This document shows positions 34,827 to 44,535 of a stretch of DNA of 52,994 nucleotides, one piece after another (position 1 is the stretch's first letter; every line of letters begins with the position of its first letter). Origin of the DNA: Oligoflexales bacterium. GTDB lineage: Bacteria; Bdellovibrionota_B; Oligoflexia; Oligoflexales; Bog-1112. The stretch covers positions 1 to 52,994 of the forward strand of contig JABSRF010000004.1 of NCBI GenBank assembly GCA_013215275.1, written 5' to 3'. The notes under the pieces were generated by a model. It saw nothing but the letters and a program-made list of their open reading frames with translations, searched no databases and had not been told where the DNA came from. The translations under genes and the position numbers were made by a program.

Positions 34827-37586
34827 TTAGCTAGATATGGGGATTAGTTTGAGGCATTCAGCTTCAATTGTGCGGAATTTGCCATCGAGGACAATGACTT
34901 TCAGGTTGGGGTTGGACTTTAATTGCTTGCTGATACCAACGATAGCATCACGCTCAATCTTATCTTTGTGCTGGAAAATGTTATTTATAACTTCAACTTG
35001 AGTACCTGCAGGGAACACATCGGTGCCATATTGAGCTTCATCCTTAAGCGACCAAACTTTTGGCGGCTCACATTCTTCACGGTTTAAGATTAAATCAACT
35101 GGAATATACACGCTCTTGTCCAGTATTCCTGAGATCCTAATGGATTGCCGCTTTAAGGCCCCTTTGAGTCTTCCAAGGGAGTGATTCCAGTTTTTCCAAT
35201 GGGATTTTTCAAAAATTTTTGCAAGCTCCACATGCTTGCTGAATACAGCTAGGTACTCCTTCCCTTCTTTTTGATGGACCTTCATACCATACTTCTCCAG
35301 CTCCTTTTTGTGTGGTCCTTGCAGGATATTGACAATTGTATCCTCAAGGTGGCTAACTTGATCGCCAAAATCGCGTGTGTACCTTATCTTAGTGGTTAAT
35401 AGATGGTTTAAACATAATTCTTCATCCCGCTCAGTCTTGGAGAGATCCTTATCTGTAAGGCATTTCATCATCAAACATAGGTTTCTGGCAGCATCTTCCG
35501 TTGGAGGTTGATCCGATGTAAGACTAAAGTAGCTAGCTAATAACATTCCGGTTTGGTCTGCATAGCGTGAGGTATGCCCCATCTGTAAGATAACTTTCTT
35601 AAAGACTCTGTATCCCTCATTAATATTGTCAATTTGCTGGATAGCTCTTGCAAAAAGCCTAAGACCAAACTCGGGAGTGATTTTTTCGCAGGCAGCTAAA
35701 AGGTTAGCTTCATGAATTGGATCTGAGTTGTGACGTGCAAGTTCAAGTATGGAAAAGCGGCCCTTATCCTGAGCGCTTTTGAGGTGAACCTTGATCGAGC
35801 ATACTAAAGCAGTGACTTGGGGATCATAGTTTAATGCTGTACCACTTGTGGTTCCTTTATACATACGGGCGCTTGTAGGGCTCCATGATTGCCTCAGAAA
35901 CTCTATAATGCCTTGCTGGATATAGTTGTTAGATTCCGTCTCAAATTCATCGTATATGACCGGCAAAGAGTCACCTTGTAGGGTTTGCCTGATACCAGCA
36001 GCAGTGGTATCTTGTCCTGCTTTCATGAACCCATCTTCACCACCTAATGCGGGGGTCAATACATCGTTAAACAAAAGCGATTTTCCACACCCCTCACTGG
36101 CTGTAACCCATAGCCTGGGTCTTATAGGTAGCGCTCCTGATACTCTTGCAGTTGCAACCCATCCTAAGAACAAGGGGATTGAGTCGTAACACTCCCAAGA
36201 AAAGTGTTTGATAGCCATGATGAGAAGCTTGCATTCCTCCACTGTTAACGGTGTTGGTGGCTCTGGAAACGAAAACTGTGAAGCTGTGTAGGTGTAAGTT
36301 GAGTGGATGTCTGACATATCCTTCATGGTCCCATCCACTATGAGTTTTGAGCCTGTGTTCACTACCGTTGCTTTTTTATCCTTCCAGACACCAACACCTC
36401 TGACTTTGTGGGGTGAAAAGATCCCAGCATCCATAGACTCAGAAATGATCTGTGCTTTTGCTTGGTCCCAATAGACGCCACCGTCTGGTTTAGGGAACAT
36501 GACTTCTAGCTCATCAAGGGGAAAGGGTATTAATTCACATACGTTGCTGTTACTTACAGAGCGAGTTTTTTGTATTGTGTGATTCTTATAGCTATAGAAA
36601 TAATGGTAAGGACCATTTTGCCCAAGAGCCCTGTATGTGATTTTCTCGCCATCTTCTAAGCAAAGCTGGTCCTTTACCTCATCGAGCCCTTCTCTAACAT
36701 GAAGGTCGTTAAAATCGGTGGTAGCTTTTCCATCGTATTCCATAAATACGGGAAAAACCGGCTTGTTCATAAAGAGCTTAGATGCTTTTATAGCCTCGGT
36801 TTTGCCTGGGTTTCCTTCTGTAGCATGGTCATCATCACCAGCGACAACGAAGTTGACCTTGGGATACTCTTTCTTAAGAAGCTTTGAGACTTCCACAAGG
36901 TTATGTTTGGTGAAGGTCGCAACCACCACATTGCCTGTAGCTAGTCTAAGGCTTGCGCCCGTAGCCCATCCTTCGCAAATATAAACAACCTTTGATGGGT
37001 TAGTTAAATGACCGAATGTGTATATGCTACCAGTAAGCACAGTACCTAGGATCTGGTACTTACCGCCATCGGCAGAGATCCTTTGGCCACCCATGATTGA
37101 GCCTTTTATGGATCGGAACGGGATAAATAGCTTGTCACCGTCCATACAAAGGTCGAACGGCTCGATTAACTTTCGCTTTAAATAAGGATGGTCAGCGTTA
37201 GCCTTAGTCCCACGATCCAAGATCTTTTTAGCAGTCATCCTTGCTTCTTCGTTCAGCTTTTTCTTAGATTCATCGGCAACTTTCTTCGCTTTTTTCTGAG
37301 CGAACTTAATGTCTTCTTTCTCATTCCGGGAAAGCTTAACCTCTGGAGTAAAGGTATACTTTTCTTCATCACTGCTAGCCCAATCACCGAAGGTAACACA
37401 AAGGTATAACAAGCCTTTGGAGGTGGTTAGGTAGCTACCAATATACCAAGCTGAATTTCTGGACAAACCCTCACAACGTCTCAATTTTCCGTCCAAAATT
37501 GGATCATAGATGCTTACATCCCTAGAGGCTGCAAAGCGGATAAACTCTTCACGGAGGTCGTATTCGGTTCTCATATCTTCGCTCAT
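34827..37586 (-). CDS. Toprim primase/ATPase (DUF927-like) replication protein
   Basis: Toprim-like VVYICEGWATGASLRLATGNVVVATF...FVVAGDDDH; Walker A VTASEGCGKSLLFNDV with IYDEFE. Confidence 0.85.
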   Translation of the reverse strand: MSEDMRTEYDLREEFIRFAASRDVSIYDPILDGKLRRCEGLSRNSAWYIGSYLTTSKGLLYLCVTFGDWASSDEEKYTFTPEVKLSRNEKEDIKFAQKKAKKVADESKKKLNEEARMTAKKILDRGTKANADHPYLKRKLIEPFDLCMDGDKLFIPFRSIKGSIMGGQRISADGGKYQILGTVLTGSIYTFGHLTNPSKVVYICEGWATGASLRLATGNVVVATFTKHNLVEVSKLLKKEYPKVNFVVAGDDDHATEGNPGKTEAIKASKLFMNKPVFPVFMEYDGKATTDFNDLHVREGLDEVKDQLCLEDGEKITYRALGQNGPYHYFYSYKNHTIQKTRSVSNSNVCELIPFPLDELEVMFPKPDGGVYWDQAKAQIISESMDAGIFSPHKVRGVGVWKDKKATVVNTGSKLIVDGTMKDMSDIHSTYTYTASQFSFPEPPTPLTVEECKLLIMAIKHFSWECYDSIPLFLGWVATARVSGALPIRPRLWVTASEGCGKSLLFNDVLTPALGGEDGFMKAGQDTTAAGIRQTLQGDSLPVIYDEFETESNNYIQQGIIEFLRQSWSPTSARMYKGTTSGTALNYDPQVTALVCSIKVHLKSAQDKGRFSILELARHNSDPIHEANLLAACEKITPEFGLRLFARAIQQIDNINEGYRVFKKVILQMGHTSRYADQTGMLLASYFSLTSDQPPTEDAARNLCLMMKCLTDKDLSKTERDEELCLNHLLTTKIRYTRDFGDQVSHLEDTIVNILQGPHKKELEKYGMKVHQKEGKEYLAVFSKHVELAKIFEKSHWKNWNHSLGRLKGALKRQSIRISGILDKSVYIPVDLILNREECEPPKVWSLKDEAQYGTDVFPAGTQVEVINNIFQHKDKIERDAIVGISKQLKSNPNLKVIVLDGKFRTIEAECLKLIPISS

Positions 37587-39094
37587 AGTGGACTTACCTC
37601 CGGTGCATAAATCTCATAAATATTGGATAGGTTTTTGTACGGGCAATAACGCTTGGCAATGGACTTGCCATACTCTTCTTCAAGTTTCCTAAAGACGAAT
37701 CCGGTTTTATAGTTTCTCATTTTGCCGATCTTAGCCCATTTGCGGCATGATGCTAGAACGAGATTGGAATTAATTTCCATCATCTCGGACTCTTCTTTTT
37801 CCTCTTCAGGATCATCCTTTGGTGGAACTGGGTCTGGCTCGGGGAATTCATGACCACAGCCAGGACAAGTGCGATCTCTAGACATACGGAAACAGAGGTT
37901 GCAGGAGGGGCATTCGGTCAAACCAAACTCATCATCCTTTTCCTCTTTAGGGGTGGGTTCGAAGTAAGCCTCTGGTGCGTCTTCCACCAGACCGTGTTCT
38001 TTAAGGCATTGAGCGAAGTCTAACACCTTGCAGTGCTTCTTTTCGTAGCCATCTTTAGAATATGGTCTAGTCCCTCGGCCAACCATTTGATGAAATAAAA
38101 TCAATGATTTAGTAGGCCTACAGAGTAAAATCATTTCAATTGCTGGACGATCGAGGCCGGTGGTGCAGGTATCCACATTAAAGACAACTCGGAGCTCACC
38201 GCTCATAAGGCGGTCGAGGATTTTGTTTCGCTCCTTCATGGACTTGGTGTGATCGATGTAATCTGCAGGGATGTCATTATCGGTGAAAAATGCTGCCATA
38301 GCTTTGGCATGAGCTATAGAAACACAAAAAGCCAGAGCGGGCTTGCCTTCATCATGTTTGTGAAAGTCTTCTAGTATCTCACTAAAAATTTCCTTCTTAT
38401 TTATGGCAAGCTCAACATCCTCGGCAACATAGTCATCACTTTTTTTATCCACCCTCAGCTTTGAGGTATCAATCTTAACCAGCACATAATAGCGAGGATG
38501 GATAAGGAAGCCCAACTGGGCTAGTTGGTCAAACTTGATAGGCCATTCGACGCGATCAAAAACATCATCAAAGCCCCTCTTTAAATAAGGGGTAGCTGTG
38601 AAACCGGCTTTTGGGCAGTCATAGCTATTGTATAGCTCGACGCAATTGTCGCTCATGATCCGATGGATTTCATCCATGATAATGAGATCAGCTTTAGGCT
38701 TATGCTTGCGTCTAACAAGGGTATCTATGGAGCATAATTGGACCTTAGCCTTACGATTTGTCAGCTTATGCTTCGCCTGGATGACTCCAAATTTAATATC
38801 AAACCTTTGCAAGTGCTCCGCAAATTGCTCGATTAGTTGGATACCGTGGATGACAATCATCACACGAAGGCCAAGAACCTCAGCAACAAACTTAACAAGG
38901 TAAGCCATAATGATGGACTTGCCTCCGCCCGTAGCGAGGTGAATAAGGGTGGAGTTCCATTGCCTCAAGAAATTTAGGATGAGCTCCGTTTGGTAAGGTC
39001 GAGGCTTAGCAAAAGGTAGCTCAATAGCTCTGAGTTTATCCCGATTGGGATCTTGCCTAACTAGCTGCATTAATATCCTCCCATCCCAGAGCAA
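37583..39094 (-). CDS. DEAD/DEAH-box helicase (SF2)
   Basis: IHLATGGGKSIIMAYL, IIMDEIHRI, GFTATPYLKRGF, QMVGRGTRP; C-terminal CPSC...CPGC zinc ribbon. Confidence 0.95.
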   Translation of the reverse strand: MLWDGRILMQLVRQDPNRDKLRAIELPFAKPRPYQTELILNFLRQWNSTLIHLATGGGKSIIMAYLVKFVAEVLGLRVMIVIHGIQLIEQFAEHLQRFDIKFGVIQAKHKLTNRKAKVQLCSIDTLVRRKHKPKADLIIMDEIHRIMSDNCVELYNSYDCPKAGFTATPYLKRGFDDVFDRVEWPIKFDQLAQLGFLIHPRYYVLVKIDTSKLRVDKKSDDYVAEDVELAINKKEIFSEILEDFHKHDEGKPALAFCVSIAHAKAMAAFFTDNDIPADYIDHTKSMKERNKILDRLMSGELRVVFNVDTCTTGLDRPAIEMILLCRPTKSLILFHQMVGRGTRPYSKDGYEKKHCKVLDFAQCLKEHGLVEDAPEAYFEPTPKEEKDDEFGLTECPSCNLCFRMSRDRTCPGCGHEFPEPDPVPPKDDPEEEKEESEMMEINSNLVLASCRKWAKIGKMRNYKTGFVFRKLEEEYGKSIAKRYCPYKNLSNIYEIYAPEVSPL

Positions 39095-39332
39095 CCAATG
39101 TGCTAATTATTTTTTTCCTGGTTTTAGGTTGAGGGTTCGCTACTAAAGGAAGATCTTTGCGAGTTGAGGCAGGAATCCCAGCTTTTTTACATACCGTATT
39201 GGCATCTTTGCCAACCTGACTTGCTGCAACCTGGAGTTGTTCCCAAAAAGTTACATTTGAAAGCATAAAAGCAATCCTTTCCGTGTGAGGTTCTGCTAAA
39301 AGTGTGGTCCTGCTTTTTATGTAGCCCTGCAA
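39057..39332 (-). CDS. Small HTH/Cro-like protein
   Basis: VTFWEQLQVAASQVGKDANTVCKKAGIPASTRKDL; likely start at 39263. Confidence 0.5.
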   Translation of the reverse strand: MQGYIKSRTTLLAEPHTERIAFMLSNVTFWEQLQVAASQVGKDANTVCKKAGIPASTRKDLPLVANPQPKTRKKIISTLVALGWEDINAAS

Positions 39333-39420
39333 GTGTGTGAAACCTGCGGTTATAAGGTAAAGCGGTAGCTAGGCACTGTTTAAACAGGCTCATTTGTGGT
39401 GCTAACGCTTAGGGATTAAA

Positions 39421-39858
39421 CTAGAGTTTCATTAGTTTTCTAGCGGTACTATCAAGATCCCACCTAATATTCATAGGGCCCTGATGAACCTTTCCTTTAA
39501 CTTCAGTGGTCATGAAGTTTACTTTAGATAGCAACTTCCCATCTTTCGTCGGCTCCCACCCCTTGCTGGATTTAGTCTGCAAGCCATGAGCAGCTAGGAG
39601 CTTATTTACATCCCTTGCAGCAAGACTAGATGTTGAATACCCTTTCTGTTGCAAGGTAATACCCAATTGAGTGGGAGTTCCAAATTCTTCTTCTTTTTTA
39701 TTAGTAGTATCGATATTATGTGATGGTTGTACTGAAACGTCTGTGTGACTTTTTATATATGCCATTGCAAGAGCATCGGCTTTGTCCTCAGAGAACCCTA
39801 CTCTTAAAGCGTCACTCTTGATCCCGATTGCTTGTTGAGCTATTGAGCTAAACTTCAT
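39421..39858 (-). CDS. Putative antirepressor-like/regulatory protein
   Basis: FGTPTQLGITLQQKGYSTSSLAARDVNKLLAAHGLQTKSSKGWEPTKDGKLLSKV resembles phage antirepressor C-terminal domains. Confidence 0.55.
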   Translation of the reverse strand: MKFSSIAQQAIGIKSDALRVGFSEDKADALAMAYIKSHTDVSVQPSHNIDTTNKKEEEFGTPTQLGITLQQKGYSTSSLAARDVNKLLAAHGLQTKSSKGWEPTKDGKLLSKVNFMTTEVKGKVHQGPMNIRWDLDSTARKLMKL

Positions 39859-40044
39859 TTTTTACCCTCTCGTCCTAAGTCGTTAAAAAAATCCTTTAGA
39901 TCTCGATATGGTAAAAAAATGTATGAAATACTTTCTTGCAAAACAAGTCAAAAAATATACATAAAAATGTGTCAAAGCCTTGGTGAGGGTACTATTTGTA
40001 TAAAACACCCAACTTTCATACAGAAAAAATGAGGGCGTTAAAAA

Positions 40045-40518
40045 ATGAACCAGGAATACAAAAAAATTGTACAAAATCAATTGAGACAATTCTTAAGAGC
40101 CTACCGTCATGCTGAAAACATCAGCGCAGAAGATGCAGCTTGCAAACTTGACCTGGAAATAACTAGTTATCGAAAGCTAGAAGGTCTCAAGCCTGAAAAT
40201 AGAGTAATAAGCAGCATCAGCTACCTAGAAAAGATTGCAAAACTAAGGGCTAAATCTCTCGTTGATTTCATCTCTTTCTTAACCCCTCAAGATTTGGTGA
40301 ATGGTTTAGGTAGAGGCTTATACCTATGGGAAAAAAATATTATTTCTGGCTTTGAAAAAATGAGTGTATCTAAGCGGAATAAATTTCTTAACTATCTCAG
40401 CAAGCTAGAGGAAGATGAGCTAGCTGATTTTTATGACCACTTAGTTGAAATGTCTAAAAAGCGATCTTCAAAAATTTCTTTCACAACTCGCATATTAAGG
40501 GAGCTAAAGGATGACTAG
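40045..40518 (+). CDS. XRE-like HTH protein (candidate repressor)
   Basis: LRAYRHAENISAEDAACKLDLEITSYRKLEGLKPENR, divergent from the antirepressor-like gene. Confidence 0.65.
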   Translation: MNQEYKKIVQNQLRQFLRAYRHAENISAEDAACKLDLEITSYRKLEGLKPENRVISSISYLEKIAKLRAKSLVDFISFLTPQDLVNGLGRGLYLWEKNIISGFEKMSVSKRNKFLNYLSKLEEDELADFYDHLVEMSKKRSSKISFTTRILRELKDD

Positions 40519-40873
40519 AGTATTGGTAATCGAAGATGATCCACATTTTGGTGACACTCTTAAAATGAAATTGGAGATGGATGAAGGTGTAAAGGTTGAC
40601 GTTTACAGAGATTTCGAAACGTTCGCGGAAAAAGTCACATCACCACATCAAGTAAAAGAATACTCATGTGCTCTAGTCGACTACCAATTTGGTCGCTACA
40701 ACGCTTATCATAAAGGGTCAGCAATCTATCTACGAGAAGACCTTCAGTTTAAAGGAAAAATTTACCTGTGGACGCTAGAAAAACTTGAAGATGTAAAAGG
40801 AAAAGAGGACTACGACGCAATACTTCCCAAAAAATTCTATTCATTTTCCGCTCTTGAGAGGTTTGACAGTTAA
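40511..40873 (+). CDS. Response-regulator receiver domain protein (divergent)
   Basis: RVLVIEDDPHFGDTLKMKLE...CALVDYQFG...DAILPKKFYS; overlaps the HTH gene by 8 bp. Confidence 0.7.
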   Translation: MTRVLVIEDDPHFGDTLKMKLEMDEGVKVDVYRDFETFAEKVTSPHQVKEYSCALVDYQFGRYNAYHKGSAIYLREDLQFKGKIYLWTLEKLEDVKGKEDYDAILPKKFYSFSALERFDS

Positions 40874-40875
40874 AA

Positions 40876-42678
40876 ATGAAATTCCTGCTTGTGCTCATTT
40901 TTTTGATTTTCTCTACTAGTAGCTTTGGCGTAACAATCACCCAAAAAACGGAGGATTTAAAGCTATCCGATGATCTTAAGATTCATTTAACCTCGGATAA
41001 ATTAGAAATTGAGGATGTTGTAAAACTAAACCCTGGAGAGTTTTCTAAGTACGCGAGTGGTAAGAGCTTAGGGTTCACCCAAAAAGTTCTCTGGGGTAAA
41101 GTGCCAATTAAAAATCGATCAGGTATCGAAGACTGGTTTGTTTCACTTTATGTCAGCCATATCGGGAGTTTCAGACTATATAAAGTGCAAGGCAAAAACA
41201 TAGAACTTGTCGAGCATGTAGGAAGGGATATTGACGCTCGTACTAGAGCTGTTAATCTAAAATATCCTACTATTCCAGTTGCAATTTCTAAAGACTTTGA
41301 TGGGTACTTTTATATACGAGCGGAGTCCGAAAATAACTTGACCATTGACCTTGATTTAAGGCGGATAAATTCTCTAATCACACATATGCATAAGGACGTA
41401 ATTTTCCAAGGAATCTACTATGGCTTTCTTATTGGTCTAATGCTTTATGTTTTGAGTTTATGGATTTTTGCATCCGAGTCACTTTATGGAAGATATGGTC
41501 TCTATCTTTTCGCAATGGCTTTACTACAACTTGCTGTTACCCATGATGGTTCTACCTATTTATGGCCAGGAAAAATTACTTTTGATAAAACTCTTGAGAC
41601 TTTCTCGGGAGGTTTAATTTTCGTCACCATGGGCAACTTTTTAAGAGAGTTTTTTAAGGACTATTTACAAAAAATGCCCTCAGCTATCCCAACTAATGCA
41701 ATCAAAGCTGGTGGAATTGTTTGTCTGATTTCAATACTCTCATCAAATTATGTACTCAACATTGTTGGAACAATAATATTGGTTGCCTGCTTTTTCCCTG
41801 CAGTAACCTGGTTCCTCTTTAAGGCATGGAGATCAGGTATTAAACCAGCACTTTTTATGTGGATCGGCTGGGGTGCAATGTCTCTTGGAATGTACTACCA
41901 GATAGTCATGAAGTCGGGATTTTTTTCTCTTCCATACATATATAATTTCTTCCAAGTTACTTGCATCATTGATTTCATTTTGTTTACCGCATCTATTTCC
42001 CTAAGGATAAGAGACATAAATATAGAATTAGCAGAAAAAAAAAGCTCTTTGCAGCTATCCAAGGGGTTATCAGCTATAAGCGCCGGGATAGCACACGAAG
42101 CTAAAAAACCATTACAGGCCGTTTCCAACGTGCTAGATGAATTATTAGAAATATCTGATACTTCCAACGCCTACCTCAAAAGATTGTTGGATAGTTCTCG
42201 CAATAAACTAAATCATTCTGGAGCTATTTTTGATGATATTCTAAAAATTGGCAAGCCTGACATGAAATTTCAAGAATTGGAGATAAGAAGACTCATTGAG
42301 GATGCTATCAACCTGTCTAAAATTTCGTACACTCCAAAGCTTGAAATAGAAGATTTTTCTTTAAAATGCGACAAAGAAAAAACGATTCGAGCCTTCACCA
42401 TTTTGATCGATAATGCCTTCGAGCATGGTGCCAAAGATGGTGAACCTGTTTTGATTCGAACTTGTGCCAAGAACAAGAAAACTTTAGAGGTAATCAACTA
42501 TGGTGTTTATCTCGAAAAAGATGAAATAAGAACCATTTTTGAACCCTGGGTAACTAAAGGAGGTAATGGCCTAGGTCTTTACCTCTTTAGCTCAATTGTG
42601 AAATCCCATAATTGGGAAAACCGTTGCCATTCGAGTAAAAAGGACAACTTCGTGGCTATGATTTTGACATTCAATTAA
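40876..42678 (+). CDS. Sensor histidine kinase with 7TM-DISM-like input region
   Basis: Signal peptide, extracellular beta domain, multiple TM helices, H-box GIAHEAKKPLQAVSNVLDELLE, N-box LIDNAFEHG, GGNGLGLYLFSSIVKSH. Confidence 0.9.
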   Translation: MKFLLVLIFLIFSTSSFGVTITQKTEDLKLSDDLKIHLTSDKLEIEDVVKLNPGEFSKYASGKSLGFTQKVLWGKVPIKNRSGIEDWFVSLYVSHIGSFRLYKVQGKNIELVEHVGRDIDARTRAVNLKYPTIPVAISKDFDGYFYIRAESENNLTIDLDLRRINSLITHMHKDVIFQGIYYGFLIGLMLYVLSLWIFASESLYGRYGLYLFAMALLQLAVTHDGSTYLWPGKITFDKTLETFSGGLIFVTMGNFLREFFKDYLQKMPSAIPTNAIKAGGIVCLISILSSNYVLNIVGTIILVACFFPAVTWFLFKAWRSGIKPALFMWIGWGAMSLGMYYQIVMKSGFFSLPYIYNFFQVTCIIDFILFTASISLRIRDINIELAEKKSSLQLSKGLSAISAGIAHEAKKPLQAVSNVLDELLEISDTSNAYLKRLLDSSRNKLNHSGAIFDDILKIGKPDMKFQELEIRRLIEDAINLSKISYTPKLEIEDFSLKCDKEKTIRAFTILIDNAFEHGAKDGEPVLIRTCAKNKKTLEVINYGVYLEKDEIRTIFEPWVTKGGNGLGLYLFSSIVKSHNWENRCHSSKKDNFVAMILTFN

Positions 42679-42697
42679 CGATTTTTAGGATATACAG

Positions 42698-43423
42698 ATG
42701 AAAAATAAAACTTTATTTGCTATCTTCTTTACTTTTGTGTTTATTTTCATTGGGGGCTTTTCTTACATGTTTACGGGACGCACATCGACTAATCAAAAGT
42801 TTGTAATTTTAGATTTTGATGGGGTAATTGCCGATTCCTGGCAAATTGCTTTTGAGACTATGAATTCTTATTCTGAGGAGTTTGGTTTTTTGCCAATGTC
42901 ATTCGACGCGGCATCAGACCTAACAACAAAAGAGATATTTAAGGCTTATAATTTGGGTTTTTTCGCTCAGTTTAGGCTAGCTAGTAAAGTAAAGAGTGCT
43001 TTACATGAGAACATGAATAAGATCGATGTTTTCCCAGAATTTTTAGCTATCTGTAAAAGGCTTTCAGAACAGGGTATAGAGGTTGCCATTATAACATCTA
43101 ACTCCAAAGAGAATGTCGATAAGTTTTTTAGTCATAATAAGATTGATTTTATAAAAATAGTTCATAGTACCACATCAATTTTTGGTAAGGATTCCGCGAT
43201 AAAGTCATTTTTAAAAGAGTATGGAGTAAAAAAAGAGAACGCTATTTATGTTGGTGATGAAGTAAGAGACGTCACAGGCGCAAAGAAAGCTGGCATCCCC
43301 GTGATGGCAGTTACTTGGGGGTTCGATCCCCGCGCGAAGCTATTACAAGAGGGGCCAGATTATTTGGTGCATGATTCAAAACACGCGCAAATGATTTTAG
43401 AAAAATACTTTCAACTGAATTAA
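42698..43423 (+). CDS. Membrane-anchored HAD-family hydrolase (phosphoglycolate phosphatase-like)
   Basis: N-terminal TM TLFAIFFTFVFIFIGGFSYMF; VILDFDGVIADSW, IITSNSKENV, YVGDEVRDVTGAKKAGI. Confidence 0.88.
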   Translation: MKNKTLFAIFFTFVFIFIGGFSYMFTGRTSTNQKFVILDFDGVIADSWQIAFETMNSYSEEFGFLPMSFDAASDLTTKEIFKAYNLGFFAQFRLASKVKSALHENMNKIDVFPEFLAICKRLSEQGIEVAIITSNSKENVDKFFSHNKIDFIKIVHSTTSIFGKDSAIKSFLKEYGVKKENAIYVGDEVRDVTGAKKAGIPVMAVTWGFDPRAKLLQEGPDYLVHDSKHAQMILEKYFQLN

Positions 43424-43451
43424 AAATACCGTTTATACTGAGAGGATATTT

Positions 43452-44534
43452 ATGTTTAAAATTTTTATTAAATCGTTCACTGCATTTTTTATTTTCTTCT
43501 GTCTTTATACTTCTGCTGATGCGGTTGAGTTTGAGCAAGCTAATAAGTTCATACAGGAATCAATTGATTCAAGTCATGAATTCGGCATCCAATCTTATGC
43601 ATCAGGTGATATTCTGTTCACTAAGCAAATAGAGCTTTCAAAGCTCAGAAATTTTGTTATCAAAGCTACTGGTAAAGACCTTATCAAGTACGATCTAGGT
43701 CCAGAGTCATTTTCATCTCTGATAGCCCTTCGTGTTTTGCATGATGTAGAGCACAAAGAACTGAATGATAAGCTGATAAAGCTTGGTTATACGCTTGCCA
43801 CGGCTGAATCTTTAGAATTGCCCAACAGAATTCATTTCTTTCACAATAACACCGATTTTGCTGCAGACATTGATGCAACATCAATTACTGCAGTTGCCCT
43901 TTATAAATCAGGTTTGATCTCTGATGATGAACTTATTCAATATGCTAAAGAAGTATTGAAAAGCAGACCAGAGGATGGTGATTATAAAGACCTTCTCCAG
44001 GTTTACTGGGAAGATGGAGCCGAGCCCAACCGAGGAATTAAGTTTGATCCGGTAGTAACGGCTAATGCTCTTTATCTTATCAAAACGGCTCAATCACTGG
44101 GGCTTGGTGTAGACGATCGAGTCATTGAAAAAAATATTAATTTCATAGTGAGCCATCTTCAGAGTGGAGAATACAAAAATGGGACAAGGTATTATCCACT
44201 GCCCGAGATATTTCTATATTTTTCATCACTGCTCTGTGATTTTAAGGAATTTTCAAAAGTCTTAAAACCTATGATTTTTGAAGCTATGTCTAGCTACCTT
44301 ACTTCAGAAGTCAGCCCTTTAGAAGCATCCCTCAGAATTTTAGTAGCTAAACAAGTAGATTTGGACGTTGATCTAAAACCACTTTCCCTGAGCCTACGTT
44401 CTTCTTTAACAAATCAAGGGTGGCAAGCTGGGCCATTTTTTAAGCTTGGTAAGAGTTCCATATTTTTTGGATCAAACACAATTACTTCAATATTTGGCCT
44501 TAAGGCAATTTACCTCTTAGATGAAAGAATTTGA
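43452..44534 (+). CDS. Secreted protein, possible alpha/alpha-toroid (terpenoid-cyclase-like) fold
   Basis: Signal peptide, then DIDATSITAVALYKSGL and FDPVVTANALYLIKTAQSLGL...NINFIVSHLQSGEYKNGTRYYPLPEIFLYFSSLLC. Confidence 0.5.
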   Translation: MFKIFIKSFTAFFIFFCLYTSADAVEFEQANKFIQESIDSSHEFGIQSYASGDILFTKQIELSKLRNFVIKATGKDLIKYDLGPESFSSLIALRVLHDVEHKELNDKLIKLGYTLATAESLELPNRIHFFHNNTDFAADIDATSITAVALYKSGLISDDELIQYAKEVLKSRPEDGDYKDLLQVYWEDGAEPNRGIKFDPVVTANALYLIKTAQSLGLGVDDRVIEKNINFIVSHLQSGEYKNGTRYYPLPEIFLYFSSLLCDFKEFSKVLKPMIFEAMSSYLTSEVSPLEASLRILVAKQVDLDVDLKPLSLSLRSSLTNQGWQAGPFFKLGKSSIFFGSNTITSIFGLKAIYLLDERI

Positions 44535-44535
44535 A

